From NCBI RefSeq assembly GCF_000236805.1, contig NZ_AGFX01000048.1, forward strand, positions 1-64,000: 64,000 nucleotides of DNA, given 5' to 3'. This document shows positions 1 to 9,853 of the stretch, piece by piece. Source of the stretch: Paenibacillus peoriae KCTC 3763 (GTDB lineage Bacteria; Bacillota; Bacilli; Paenibacillales; Paenibacillaceae). The first letter of the stretch is position 1, and every line of letters starts with the position of its first letter. The position numbers and the translations under genes are program-made. The notes under the pieces are model-generated. The model made no database searches and had not been told where the DNA came from. It was given only the letters and a program-made list of their open reading frames with translations.

Positions 1-91
1 TCTACCTAAAGGGGATAATATCAGGTTGCCCTCCTGCTTCTATAAACTTAATTACCGCTATCCAAATATAATTTTAGAAAGTTGTTCATTA
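1..91. other. Left window edge, no gene seen
   Basis: AT-rich DNA with no supported coding region. It lies downstream of the first minus-strand gene. I see no clear terminator or repeat here. Confidence 0.5.
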
Positions 92-763
92 CTATTTTAA
101 TTCAATTGCTCTGACATGTAGATTATTTGTGTTAACTGTTAGCATTATTTCCTTAGCACACTCAGCAAAATACCTTAGAGCTGGTGACACTTGAAGCGAT
201 TGATTAAACAACCAGTTGTTTGGAGATATTATCACACAGCCTTCTTCACTTGTTTGAGTTTTCTTTAGGAAATCCCATAACTTGCTGTCTGTCCCACTAT
301 CTGAATTTTTGTGTTTTTCAAGGAAGTTATCAATAATTATTTCATAATTTTTGGTCTGGATAGAATTCTGAGAAATTTCATTTTCATTAAAATAAAAATC
401 CTGAACGATTGGATGAAATAATATATTCTCACATTTTAATGTAACCTCCTCTTTTAAATCAGATAGCCGAATTGTGATAAGCTTTTCGTCTTCATAAATT
501 CCCTTAACCGTATCAAAAAAAGGAGCAATGTTACTTAAAATAAAATCTTCCTCTTTAGAAAGAACAGAAAGATCGTAAATGAGGCCATCTTTCTCCAATA
601 TAAAAGGAGCGATAATCCATTGTATAATTATATCTTCCTTTAACTGAATAAAATCAGGGGCCACACTGCACTCTATTTTTTTTATATAAAAATCCACTGA
701 CTCATCTTCATCAAATCCTTCAATTCCATTTACAAATAAATCTTTTTCTTTATACCAATCCAT
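92..763 (-). CDS. Uncharacterised protein, about 223 aa
   Basis: I do not recognise this protein. It is acidic, has no signal peptide or membrane segment, and starts MDWYKEKDLF. An ATG five codons upstream (778) is also possible, but the Shine-Dalgarno sequence GGAGGG overlaps that codon and sits 8 bases before the ATG at 763, which decides the start. It lies downstream of a terminator that ends the secreted-protein gene before it, so it probably has its own transcript. AT-rich composition like the rest of the first 3 kb suggests accessory DNA. Function unknown. Confidence 0.7.
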   Translation of the reverse strand: MDWYKEKDLFVNGIEGFDEDESVDFYIKKIECSVAPDFIQLKEDIIIQWIIAPFILEKDGLIYDLSVLSKEEDFILSNIAPFFDTVKGIYEDEKLITIRLSDLKEEVTLKCENILFHPIVQDFYFNENEISQNSIQTKNYEIIIDNFLEKHKNSDSGTDSKLWDFLKKTQTSEEGCVIISPNNWLFNQSLQVSPALRYFAECAKEIMLTVNTNNLHVRAIELK

Positions 764-781
764 ATAATTTCCCTCCATTAA

Positions 782-814
782 TAAAAAAGCTGCCCGAGTG
801 TTTTTCCGGACAGC
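782..814 (-). terminator. Intrinsic terminator after the 188-aa secreted protein gene
   Basis: On the minus strand GCTGTCCG pairs with CGGGCAGC (8 bp with one G-U pair) around a short loop, followed directly by a run of T. It lies just downstream of the stop codon at 822. Confidence 0.75.
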
Positions 815-821
815 AATATTT

Positions 822-1388
822 TTAATTAGTTACTTTAACCAAACTTCCAGTTACAGCCACAATTGTGTAGACTGCATATCTCCCCTCAACAGCTCCATAC
901 TTTTCTACCTTAAATGTCCCAGCACCCGGGTTAAAGTCCATTTGATCTCTATATGTTTTTTGATTTCCTCCAAGAGGTTTTACATAGAAATCTTTCTTCC
1001 CTACAATGTCACCATCTGAATTCTTTACATCAAAGATGGCTGCTATACTTTGTATTGCTTCACCTTTCTTCGTCAAAGTAATACTCCAATTGCAACTCAT
1101 TTTCCCTGCCCTTAAGTTTTTACAATTTATTTTTCCGTATCCACCAACACTACCTTTGGCCTGTGTTTCAATTCTACTATTATTATTTTCAGTTAAAGAC
1201 TTCAAATCTTTTGCATCCTTTAACTCATCAGGGGTAATGCTGCTTTCAACTAGAATAAAATCTTGATTAAGTTCCTCAGAAACATTTCCATTTGTTAAAC
1301 TCTCATTGCCTTCATTAGATGCGAAGGTCGTAAGAGGTACAAAAAAACAAAAAAATATTGCAAGCACTAAACTCAGAATTCTTTTCAT
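822..1388 (-). CDS. Secreted protein of unknown function, 188 aa
   Basis: The N-terminus MKRILSLVLAIFFCFFVPL with a following TFAS site is a typical Sec signal peptide, cleaved near residue 24. The mature part is polar, about 165 residues, with two cysteines 13 residues apart in the central region (INCKN and MSCNW) that could form a disulfide. The C-terminal half is Gly/Tyr/Val rich and may be beta-structured. I do not recognise a family. Two perfect Spo0A-box sequences lie 53 to 79 bases upstream of the start codon. It is one of two small secreted proteins in tandem. Confidence 0.75.
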   Translation of the reverse strand: MKRILSLVLAIFFCFFVPLTTFASNEGNESLTNGNVSEELNQDFILVESSITPDELKDAKDLKSLTENNNSRIETQAKGSVGGYGKINCKNLRAGKMSCNWSITLTKKGEAIQSIAAIFDVKNSDGDIVGKKDFYVKPLGGNQKTYRDQMDFNPGAGTFKVEKYGAVEGRYAVYTIVAVTGSLVKVTN

Positions 1389-1440
1389 GTAAACGCCTCT
1401 AATATATTAAAAATTCTATATCAATATATAATATATTGAA

Positions 1441-1467
1441 TGTCGAAGTAAGATAAATCTTGTCGAA
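1441..1467. promoter_or_regulatory. Pair of perfect Spo0A boxes
   Basis: TGTCGAA occurs at 1441-1447 and again at 1461-1467, exactly 20 bp apart in the same orientation. This matches the Spo0A box consensus TGNCGAA. The first copy continues as TGTCGAAGTAAG, and the same 12-mer recurs upstream of the next gene at 2087. The pair sits upstream of the minus-strand gene that starts at 1388. Function is inferred from motif and position only. Confidence 0.5.
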
Positions 1468-1594
1468 TATAAAATACAGTTATATATATCCATTAGTCAG
1501 GAAATTTGTCCTATACTTAAAAATTCCAGAAAAAATTTTAACCTATGACTTGTTAATTCACTTCACATCTACGCTAAATTCAAAACGATCAACG

Positions 1595-1630
1595 AAAAAA
1601 GCTCTGCTAACCTTATGGTCGGCAGAGCTT
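1595..1630 (-). terminator. Intrinsic terminator after the 127-aa secreted protein gene
   Basis: AAGCTCTGC (1599-1607) is the exact complement of GCAGAGCTT (1622-1630). On the minus strand the hairpin is followed by six T. It lies 16 bases past the stop codon at 1646. Confidence 0.85.
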
Positions 1631-1645
1631 TTCCTTACAGATTTA

Positions 1646-2029
1646 TCACTTTACTTTTTTTAGTCTAGCTGTGATAAAAGCGTTATAATCTCCTCTAATT
1701 TCAACATAGTAATAGCCTGGGTTAGGATTTCGGTGATAAGTTTGTAGATTCAGCCCTTTCATTTCAGGTATTAAAACCAGTTGGCTCATTAATATTGTCT
1801 TCTCAGTATTTAAATCCTCAAACAATACATAGACATTAGCATTTCCAGCAACCATCATTAATGGATCAAACGATACTTGTTCACCTTCTGTATACAATTT
1901 TTCACTTTGTACATAATTCTCATTTTCATGTTTAGTTATATCGACATAACGGGTTGATGCGAAAGCACTTGATGTAAACATCAGAAAAACAGCGACCATT
2001 ACTAGCAACATCGGTTTAATCTTTTTCAT
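1646..2029 (-). CDS. Small secreted protein of unknown function, 127 aa
   Basis: A clear signal peptide (MKKIKPMLLVMVAVFLMFTSSAFA, about 24 residues) precedes a 103-residue mature domain rich in Tyr, Val and Asn with no cysteine. It has alternating polar and hydrophobic stretches (YYYVEIRGDYNAF near the end), suggesting a small beta-sandwich. No family recognised. A perfect Spo0A box lies about 58 bases upstream of the ATG, embedded in the same 12-mer found upstream of the preceding secreted-protein gene, so the two are probably co-regulated. It has its own terminator. Confidence 0.75.
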   Translation of the reverse strand: MKKIKPMLLVMVAVFLMFTSSAFASTRYVDITKHENENYVQSEKLYTEGEQVSFDPLMMVAGNANVYVLFEDLNTEKTILMSQLVLIPEMKGLNLQTYHRNPNPGYYYVEIRGDYNAFITARLKKVK

Positions 2030-2086
2030 AGAGTACTACATCCTAGAATTTTATATTAATACATAATTAATCCATTCCACTAAATG

Positions 2087-2093
2087 TGTCGAA
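2087..2093. promoter_or_regulatory. Spo0A box upstream of the 127-aa secreted protein gene
   Basis: A perfect TGTCGAA within TGTCGAAGTAAG, the same 12-mer as at 1441. It lies about 60 bases upstream of the ATG at 2029. Confidence 0.45.
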
Positions 2094-2181
2094 GTAAGGG
2101 AAAAACTGTAATTCACAATAAATACAAGATTAATATACTTTATGTAATTACTTTTAAAGTTAGCTGTTTTAGAACATAAAT

Positions 2182-2214
2182 AATCCCCACCAACCAATTA
2201 GGGTAGCGGGGATT
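2182..2214 (-). terminator. Probable terminator after the discoidin/FN3 protein gene
   Basis: AATCCCC (2182-2188) is complementary to GGGGATT (2208-2214), just past the stop codon at 2220. The T-rich tail on the minus strand is short, so it may be a weak terminator. Confidence 0.5.
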
Positions 2215-2219
2215 TCGTA

Positions 2220-3263
2220 TTATTTAGTGTATTCACTTACTTCAAATGTGAGGATACGATCGTATAGCATATAATCCTTACGGCTGCCGAATGGCCCTTT
2301 GTTATTATTGTGCTTATCAATGGCAAAGAATGAAGCACCTCTACCAGCATCTTTAGTATCATACCAAGCAATAAAGTCATTGACCTCTTTCAGGCTTAGG
2401 TCGAATTCTTTTTCAAGACCAGTTGTCATAGTGACCGTCAATATGGCACGGTTTCCTGAAGGCTGCTCTGGATCAGGTTTCTCCCCTGCTTGTGGGGTCG
2501 CTGACGCTTCATTGGAGTATTCAGAATCCACACCATTGACCTTAGCACTCACAACAAAGTAGTATTTCGTTCCGTTGGTTAGCCCTGGAATAACGAAGTT
2601 GCCATAAGAATCTTTTGTTGCTGTTACTGTTTCAACGTATTTACCTGATTCTGTTCCGTATTTGACTGTATAGCTTTCTGCATTCTCAACTTGATCCCAT
2701 TTTAAAGTAACTTGACTGTCTCCAGAAGTGGCTGTCAATTCCTGAGTTTGAAATTTTCCAAGAGTTATCTCGTTTATGGCAATCCATGTATCAGAAGATT
2801 GAGCAGCAATTTTTATACCGCTATACTTACCTGGTGTCACATCAAAAGGGGGTAAAATACACGCTTGATTAAGCTTCATTTCGACTTTAACTTTTTTGGT
2901 ACTACTAATGGGAACCCAAGTTCCATCTACTTGGCCATAAATTGTATAGTTAACATTAGATGGGTTGGGAGTTGCCACAACAGCTAATTGGACGTTTTTG
3001 AGAGTAACCGGTGCGGGGAAAATTAATTGCAAATACTCTGAGTAACCGCTACTATTCCAATGTGTTTTTAGATTATTATCAAATGCATATTCTCCTGACA
3101 TAGCACTGGCAGTACTACTGACTTGTACAGTTGTTCCTTCAGGAGGTCTAACTCCTAGCATTCCATCAACAGTTCTATTTTCATCTGCTGCATATACCAT
3201 TGAGCCACTAAATAAAAATAATAAACTGAACATGATTACCGCTTTTATAATATTATTCTTCAC
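2220..3263 (-). CDS. Secreted discoidin (F5/8 C)-FN3 surface protein, 347 aa
   Basis: A GTG start at 3263 is set by AGGAGG eight bases upstream. A signal peptide (to about residue 26, MVYAAD) is followed by an F5/8 type C-like domain (about 30-170, with SGEYAFDNNLKTHWNSSGY and the terminal IAINEITLG strand). Next comes one fibronectin III domain (about 172-258) and a C-terminal module (about 272-347, RAILTVTMTTG ... FEVSEYTK) that I recall at the ends of many Paenibacillus extracellular proteins. Such proteins usually bind polysaccharide or cell wall. No catalytic domain and no SLH or sortase anchor are present. A linker rich in Pro/Glu/Asp separates FN3 from the last module. Confidence 0.8.
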   Translation of the reverse strand: MKNNIIKAVIMFSLLFLFSGSMVYAADENRTVDGMLGVRPPEGTTVQVSSTASAMSGEYAFDNNLKTHWNSSGYSEYLQLIFPAPVTLKNVQLAVVATPNPSNVNYTIYGQVDGTWVPISSTKKVKVEMKLNQACILPPFDVTPGKYSGIKIAAQSSDTWIAINEITLGKFQTQELTATSGDSQVTLKWDQVENAESYTVKYGTESGKYVETVTATKDSYGNFVIPGLTNGTKYYFVVSAKVNGVDSEYSNEASATPQAGEKPDPEQPSGNRAILTVTMTTGLEKEFDLSLKEVNDFIAWYDTKDAGRGASFFAIDKHNNNKGPFGSRKDYMLYDRILTFEVSEYTK

Positions 3264-3314
3264 ATTATTTTCCTCCTAGTATTCAATTGAACAGATTTTA
3301 AAATACTATATTCC

Positions 3315-3805
3315 TTATGACAGTCGCCTCTCAGATTTTCTCTTTACTAGCGCATCTTTTCTATCTCCCTTCTCATTCAGTTGATGCAGAAACTGTTCCA
3401 GCTTAAACGGTAAAGGCACACCCATTGCACCCAAGCTATCGGCCAACGATAATCCATCACGACCAGCATAAAAATAGATTGCTGTCGTCCGAAAGATCGG
3501 TGTCCCTTGGTTGTAACCAGTCGTCCACTTGTGCGGACAATCCCACGACCACCAGAACCGTAGCCTTACGGATGCCACCCCAGAACACCACATCGCTGTC
3601 CACTTTCTTTTCTTAATAGCTCCTGCAAACACCAGAAAAAAAATCTAACGCAATCAATATAAGCAGCACCTGCAGTGATTTATCCCATCCGTCCAAAAAT
3701 GTAATTATCAGTCCGACAAGCGCAGCCCCCCTGTCGCTGCTTCCTTCCCTGATGTGCCTACCATTGCGGCCCACAGATGCTGTCAAACATTTTTATTTGG
3801 CTCAT
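3315..3805 (-). pseudogene. Degenerate phage holin (holin_4-like)
   Basis: Holin-like sequence is split over several frames of the minus strand. The start ATG at 3805 follows GGGGAG and soon hits a stop. A second frame carries VGLIITFLDGW and LLILIALDFFSGV. A third carries VFWGGIRKATVLVVV. A fourth carries GRDGLSLADSLGAMGVPLPF, followed by a charged tail ending at 3315. The order matches the membrane segments and the 'gluS-en-GVP-P-L' ending of toxin-secretion/phage lysis holins. At least three frameshifts make it non-functional. It lies near an integrase fragment, so it is prophage debris. Confidence 0.65.
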
Positions 3806-4002
3806 TACTTGCTCCCCTTTGCAAAACAAAGCGCCCGACCACTCCGAGGGCATAAAAAAAGCCCGCGAAATCCTCGACGGGCATGTTGTCGTTCAATCTT
3901 ATTGATGATATTTTTCACTGCCGTTTGAGTTCTCTCTAAAAACTCGGCATATGCATCCAAGAGCTCTTTATGCTCTTCAAATACGTTTCTAGGTGGTTTC
4001 AC
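3805..4002 (-). pseudogene. Possible remnant of a small phage gene upstream of the holin
   Basis: A 65-codon frame starts MKPPRNVFEEHKELLDAYAEF and ends TAATG, overlapping the holin start, as in phage lysis cassettes. The first 40 residues look like a helical, plausibly coding protein. The last part runs through a terminator-like hairpin and is Arg/Cys rich, which suggests a frameshift near residue 41. No family recognised. Confidence 0.3.
3854..3882 (-). terminator. Intrinsic terminator in the phage remnant
   Basis: GCCCG (3861-3865) pairs with CGGGC (3878-3882). On the minus strand seven T follow. It lies inside the small phage-remnant frame, consistent with rearrangement. Confidence 0.55.
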
Positions 4003-4223
4003 AGCTATTAAGCTTGCATGGGCTTAATCCGGAATTGACTCCTCATTCTCTTCGACATACGCATGTCTCTCTGCTGGCCGAAGCTGGCACTGAATTGCAC
4101 GAAATAATGGATAGACTTGGACACAAAGACGATGATACAACCCAGCAGATTTATCTGCACATCACCAAACATAAAAAGAAAGAAGCCTCCCACAAGTTCT
4201 TAGAACTCATGAGAGGCTTATAA
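3993..4223 (+). pseudogene. Tyrosine recombinase (phage integrase) C-terminal fragment
   Basis: About 76 codons encode the end of a phage-type tyrosine recombinase. The box LTPHSLRHTHVSLLAEAG carries the catalytic His-x-x-Arg, MDRLGHKDDDTTQQIYLH carries the Gly-His and the position of the active Tyr, and a KKEAS...F..LM tail follows. Everything N-terminal to this (DNA-binding domain and first catalytic Arg) is missing, so the gene is broken. With the holin remnant it marks a decayed prophage next to groEL. Confidence 0.8.
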
Positions 4224-4307
4224 TATCCATTCTTATGTTACCCAAATGTTATCCTTCAACCATTTGAACAACGGAAAACCTTGATGAATAAGGCATTTCA
4301 GCCTTTA

Positions 4308-5951
<1,644 letters not shown>

Positions 5952-6008
5952 CTATGGATTATGAATGATTCGTTCGATTCCTATATTCAGGTCCTGTCCG
6001 GATTCCGG

Positions 6009-6290
6009 TTAACCGATGATCGCGTGGATATCGCTTTCTTTCATAATCAAATATTCTTTACCTTCATATTTGATTTCCGTTCCAGCGTATTTAGAGAAAA
6101 TGACACGGTCACCTTCTTTTACTTCCAGAGGAATACGGGCACCATCTTTCAATGCGCCTGCGCCAACCGCGATAATTTTGCCTTCTTGCGGCTTTTCCTT
6201 GGCAGAGTCAGGAAGTACGATTCCGAAGGAAGTCGTCGTCTCTTGCTCAATTGCTTCCACCAATACGCGTTCACCCAAAGGTTTGATCAT
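6009..6290 (-). CDS. groES: Co-chaperonin GroES (10 kDa)
   Basis: 93 residues, the usual length, beginning [12 protein letters not shown]. The mobile loop that docks on GroEL is at about 16-34 ([19 protein letters not shown]). The dome residues and [16 protein letters not shown] strand are intact. It is first gene of groESL; AGGAGGCT precedes the ATG. Expression is expected to be heat-induced through the CIRCE element at 6351-6377. Confidence 0.99.
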   Translation of the reverse strand: MIKPLGERVLVEAIEQETTTSFGIVLPDSAKEKPQEGKIIAVGAGALKDGARIPLEVKEGDRVIFSKYAGTEIKYEGKEYLIMKESDIHAIIG

Positions 6291-6350
6291 GAAAAAATAG
6301 CCTCCTTATTAAGTGTTTTATTCTTTAATTCGGTTGTTATGCTGTATGTA

Positions 6351-6377
6351 TTAGCACTCGACAGTCGTCAGTGCTAA
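6351..6377. promoter_or_regulatory. CIRCE element (HrcA operator) of groESL
   Basis: TTAGCACTC, nine bases, then CAGTGCTAA. This is the inverted repeat bound by the HrcA repressor in Gram-positive chaperone operons. One arm has C where the consensus GAGTGCTAA has G. It lies just downstream of the groES promoter, where bound HrcA would block transcription. Confidence 0.95.
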
Positions 6378-6388
6378 CAACCAACTTT

Positions 6389-6417
6389 ATGATACTCAAC
6401 TTGAGATTGAATTTCAA
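6389..6417 (-). promoter_or_regulatory. SigA-type promoter of groESL
   Basis: On the minus strand TTGAAA (6412-6417) and TATCAT (6389-6394) are separated by exactly 17 bases. The CIRCE element follows at once. Confidence 0.75.
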
Positions 6418-6626
6418 GTCCCTAATGTATTTTTTATGGGAATTTTTACGGACAGCCCTTCTCGATTATTTCCATCTGACTTAAAAATAACCGTTGTCCT
6501 GGGCAAATGCTTATTTTTTAGGCAGCCCAACCGCTGCTTTTTACAATCTGCAAGTCGTCATTTTAGCTACAGGACCTGAAAAAAAACGTTTTATCAAAGC
6601 CCATTCAGATCCTGCGTCCTGCCTCA

Positions 6627-7394
6627 CTATTCATGTGCTACACGCATGTGGGCCTCACGTTCCTCCTGTGCACGCAGCTGCCTGCGGTACACGACCGAAG
6701 ATAAATACACGCTCACTTCATATAGTACCAGCAACGGAATCGCCACCAAAAAATCGGATATAAAATCCGGCGGGGTAATGACAACTGCAACGAACACAAG
6801 CAGAAAATAAGAAACTTTCCGCCATTTGCGAAGCCGCATCGGAGTTAAAACATGAATCCCCGTCAGAAACATGATTAGCAACGGGAGTTCAAATAAGAGT
6901 GCCACAGGCAGCACAATATTAAACATAAAGGTGAAATACTGCGTGATACCGTACGTTTCATGCAATCCCATGCTTTTGGTGACAGACGACGTAAACTGAA
7001 TCGCCATCGGGAAAATAATAAAATAGGCAAAAGCTGTACCAATGATGAACAACAGCAGCACGTAAGGCACATAGCGCAAAGTCGCACTCCGCTCCTGCGG
7101 CCGCAATCCAGGGCTGACAAACTTCCATAGCTGATAGCATGCGAACGGCAGTGCCACCGCAATCCCGATGATCATAGCAATCTTCATGTAGATACCAATC
7201 CCGTCCCAAAAGGAAAATGCATTCAGCTGAAAAGCTTGTGCCGAACCGGAGCGAATGAGCCAGTCATAGACAGGCCCCGCCGCGAACAAGCCGCTAACCA
7301 GCGCCAGAACAAATACAATCAGCACATAAATAATTCTGCGACGAAGCTCGCCCAGATGCTCCATTAGCGACATTTCTTGCTCTGATGGGGTCAA
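6627..7394 (-). CDS. tatC: Sec-independent translocase subunit TatC
   Basis: About 255 residues with six membrane helices. It opens with the conserved cytosolic motif MEHLGELRRRI and carries FVSPGLRPQERSATLRYVP, the first periplasmic-side/cytosolic signature of TatC. TatC recognises twin-arginine signal peptides and forms the translocase with TatA. A TTG start at 7394 is favoured because GGAGG lies eight bases before it; a GTG at 7400 is too close to that site. It follows tatA by about 90 bases, making a minimal TatA-TatC pair as in Bacillus. Confidence 0.95.
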   Translation of the reverse strand: MTPSEQEMSLMEHLGELRRRIIYVLIVFVLALVSGLFAAGPVYDWLIRSGSAQAFQLNAFSFWDGIGIYMKIAMIIGIAVALPFACYQLWKFVSPGLRPQERSATLRYVPYVLLLFIIGTAFAYFIIFPMAIQFTSSVTKSMGLHETYGITQYFTFMFNIVLPVALLFELPLLIMFLTGIHVLTPMRLRKWRKVSYFLLVFVAVVITPPDFISDFLVAIPLLVLYEVSVYLSSVVYRRQLRAQEEREAHMRVAHE

Positions 7395-7484
7395 GCCCAC
7401 TCCTCCCTTCCGAACGGAACGCTGTACTGCAGCAACCCTAAAAAATAAAGCCCTTCCCTGAAGAAGAGGCTCATGTTCATAAAT

Positions 7485-7736
7485 TTACGGCAATCGTTTA
7501 TCCTCAGGCTGAGGCTGAACCTCAGAAGACGTCGGCTGGGATGCTTGAACCACACTGTCTTTCACGCCTTTACGTTCCGTCCGTTCGTCTTCGGACAAAA
7601 TATCGCGTGCCCCGTTTTTAAACTCACGGAATGTCCGGCCCACAGCTCGTCCCAACTCAGGCAGCTTGTTCGGGCCAAATAGCAGCAGGGCCAGAATAAT
7701 CAACAAAATATAACCCGGTGCTCCAATATTGGGCAT
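7485..7736 (-). CDS. tatA: Twin-arginine translocase subunit TatA
   Basis: 83 residues from the ATG at 7736, chosen over an upstream TTG because AAGGAGG lies at normal spacing only for the ATG. It has a short N-terminal membrane helix (GYILLIILALLLF), the FGPNKLPELGRAVGR hinge/amphipathic helix diagnostic of TatA, and a charged cytosolic tail. It forms the protein-conducting part of the Tat pore with TatC, encoded next. Confidence 0.95.
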   Translation of the reverse strand: MPNIGAPGYILLIILALLLFGPNKLPELGRAVGRTFREFKNGARDILSEDERTERKGVKDSVVQASQPTSSEVQPQPEDKRLP

Positions 7737-7796
7737 GTGCAGCAATCCTCCTTAATCAATCCTTACGGGTATCATACCACACACAAGTGCTGCCTT

Positions 7797-8279
7797 CTAC
7801 CGGAACTGGCCTGTCACCATAAGAAGCGCCTCTGGAAGCTGATCCATAATAGCTGCCAAATTTTCATGCACGCCTTTGGGCGTTCCCGGCAAATTTACAA
7901 TCAGTGTGCGCCCACGTATTCCCACAATTCCTCGGAATAGCATAGCCGCCGGATTTTTCTGCATCACGCTCATTCGCATCGCTTCGGCCATACCTGGCAC
8001 TTCGCGTTCCACGACCCGCCGAGTTGCCTCGGGTGTCACATCACGGATCGCCAGCTCGGTTCCGCCCGTAGTCAGTACCAGGTCTGCATGAAAATAATCG
8101 GTCATTTCGATTAAAGCCGCAATAATCTCATCCGGTTCATCGGGAACGATCCGGTACTCTACAATCTCTCCGCCCAGTTCTTCTTCGACGAGCTCCCGGA
8201 TGACCTGTGCGCTTGTATCCTCACGCTCTCCTCTTGCCCCCTTATCACTGGCTGTCAGGATCGCCGTTTTCCACACCAT
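7797..8279 (-). CDS. moaB: MogA/MoaB family molybdenum cofactor protein
   Basis: 160 residues of the molybdopterin adenylyltransferase (MogA/MoaB) fold. It starts KTAILTASDKGARGEREDTS and has the LTTGGTE loop, DVTPEATR and the LPGTPKGVHENL motif that bind molybdopterin. It would adenylylate molybdopterin before metal insertion. It lies between tatA and moaC on the same strand, and the pairing with moaC supports a cofactor role. The family member name (MoaB versus Mog) cannot be settled from sequence alone. Confidence 0.88.
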   Translation of the reverse strand: MVWKTAILTASDKGARGEREDTSAQVIRELVEEELGGEIVEYRIVPDEPDEIIAALIEMTDYFHADLVLTTGGTELAIRDVTPEATRRVVEREVPGMAEAMRMSVMQKNPAAMLFRGIVGIRGRTLIVNLPGTPKGVHENLAAIMDQLPEALLMVTGQFR

Positions 8280-8392
8280 AAGATCACCCTTCTCCTATCA
8301 TGAAAGAATACTTTCTCTTCTGAAAATCAGAAACAGCCACGCTGCATCCTCCATCACATCACAGTACCCTCTCGGCGACAATGTTATCTATG

Positions 8393-8932
8393 TCAAGGTT
8401 TCCGGTGGTCCTCCCTTTGAAAATCCCCATGCTTGCCGCCTGTTTTGGATTGCAGCATGGTAGGGCCGATGATCATATCTTTTTGCAGCGCCTTGCACAT
8501 ATCATACACGGTTAACGCTGCGGCTGAAGCCGCTGTCAAAGCTTCCATTTCTACACCTGTTTTACCCTCGGTCTTCACTTCAACCTCAATATGGAGCACA
8601 TCATGTCCATTATCGGAAAAAGTAATATTTACGCCTGTCAGGGCCAGCGGATGACACATCGGAATCCAGTCCGACGTTTTTTTCGCGCCTTGAATCCCTG
8701 CGACCTGCGCTACAGCAAGAACATCGCCCTTGCCGATCCTTCCTTCTTTCACAGCCGACAATGTAGCCGGATTCATCGTAATCTGTGTCACAGCGACTGC
8801 CGTACGAACCGTGGACGCTTTGCCCGAAATATCCACCATACGAGCCCGTCCCTGTTCGTTAAAATGAGTAAAGGAATCCACGACTCCCTCACAGCTCCTT
8901 TCACATACCAGATACTTCGTTTCATTAGTCAT
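8393..8932 (-). CDS. moaC: Cyclic pyranopterin monophosphate synthase MoaC
   Basis: The core [18 protein letters not shown], the catalytic [13 protein letters not shown] segment and [22 protein letters not shown] identify MoaC, which forms cyclic pyranopterin monophosphate in molybdenum cofactor synthesis. The first 20 residues are an extension not usual in the family. A GTG at 8881 with AAAGGAG 13 bases upstream may be the true start. As drawn, it overlaps the cyclo-ligase gene by 8 bases. moaA is not in this window. Confidence 0.95.
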   Translation of the reverse strand: MTNETKYLVCERSCEGVVDSFTHFNEQGRARMVDISGKASTVRTAVAVTQITMNPATLSAVKEGRIGKGDVLAVAQVAGIQGAKKTSDWIPMCHPLALTGVNITFSDNGHDVLHIEVEVKTEGKTGVEMEALTAASAAALTVYDMCKALQKDMIIGPTMLQSKTGGKHGDFQREDHRKP

Positions 8933-9575
8933 TTCTTAGTTTTGCATAATCAGAATCCAAAGACCCTTCCGTGGTAAAAAGAACATCCACTCTCAAATCC
9001 CCCAGCTCCATGGGCACCCGCTCCAGCAATTGTCCCGGCAGCAGCAGCGAGACATAAAGCGGACCTGGGTAGCCGTTGTTACGCTTCCCTGCCTCAACCT
9101 GTGCGGTAAAGCGGTCATAGTAGCCCCCGCCGTAGCCAATTCTACCTCCCAGGCGATCAAAGGCCAAGCCGGGCACAACAACCCAGTCGATTTCCGTCCA
9201 CCTTGCAGGCAGCCATTCCTCGCATGTCGGTGCAGGCTCAGGAATGTTCCAAATACCTGGCACGATATCACCGTGCTGATCCATTTCTCTTAGCTCCATG
9301 GTCCGGGTTGCTGGATTCACTCTCGGAGCCAGAACACGATCCCCCTGTGACCAGCAATGCTCAATGAGGGGAGCTGTCGAAATCTCGCTGCCGAATGAGA
9401 GATAGCTAAATAAGGTTAGCTTGTCTCCGTTTCTGTTTATTCTAAGCTGCTCCCATGCCTCGATTGCATGTCGACAGGCCACAGCCGATGCTTTCTGCCT
9501 TGTCAACGGGTCCATGGAGTCCCGCGCATCCCTTTGTTGCAAACGCAGCGCGTTTTTCACACTACAGACATCCAC
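8925..9575 (-). CDS. 5-formyltetrahydrofolate cyclo-ligase
   Basis: 216 residues with a GTG start at 9575 preceded by GGGAGGG. The family motif [27 protein letters not shown] (nucleotide and folate site) is intact, as is the [12 protein letters not shown] strand near residue 55. The enzyme converts 5-formyl-THF plus ATP to 5,10-methenyl-THF. It heads the minus-strand group with moaC, moaB, tatA and tatC; the next plus-strand gene is divergent. Confidence 0.93.
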   Translation of the reverse strand: MDVCSVKNALRLQQRDARDSMDPLTRQKASAVACRHAIEAWEQLRINRNGDKLTLFSYLSFGSEISTAPLIEHCWSQGDRVLAPRVNPATRTMELREMDQHGDIVPGIWNIPEPAPTCEEWLPARWTEIDWVVVPGLAFDRLGGRIGYGGGYYDRFTAQVEAGKRNNGYPGPLYVSLLLPGQLLERVPMELGDLRVDVLFTTEGSLDSDYAKLRND

Positions 9576-9853
9576 CTATCCGCCCTCCCGCACAATCGTC
9601 GCTAATACTTCAAAACGTTACAATAATCCATTTGAGTTCATTTGTCAGTAAGTGCTGTACGTTGCAAGTTTCTTTCATTCTTTTTCAGTCCTGATTTAAG
9701 TTTATCATTGTTTATACAAATTGACTACACGCGGCTCAAGGGTTTACGAGGCAATAGCAGTGCAATAGTGGGTATTTTCATGTAAACTGGAAGGAAAGCG
9801 CCTGCCGGGAAAGCAGGGAAACTGTGCAAAATGTAATGGAGGAACGATACGCG
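9576..9853. other. Divergent intergenic region
   Basis: About 280 bases between the cyclo-ligase gene and the ABC-F gene, which point away from each other. A possible plus-strand -35 TTGACT occurs near 9720. No repeat or structured leader was recognised. Confidence 0.4.
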
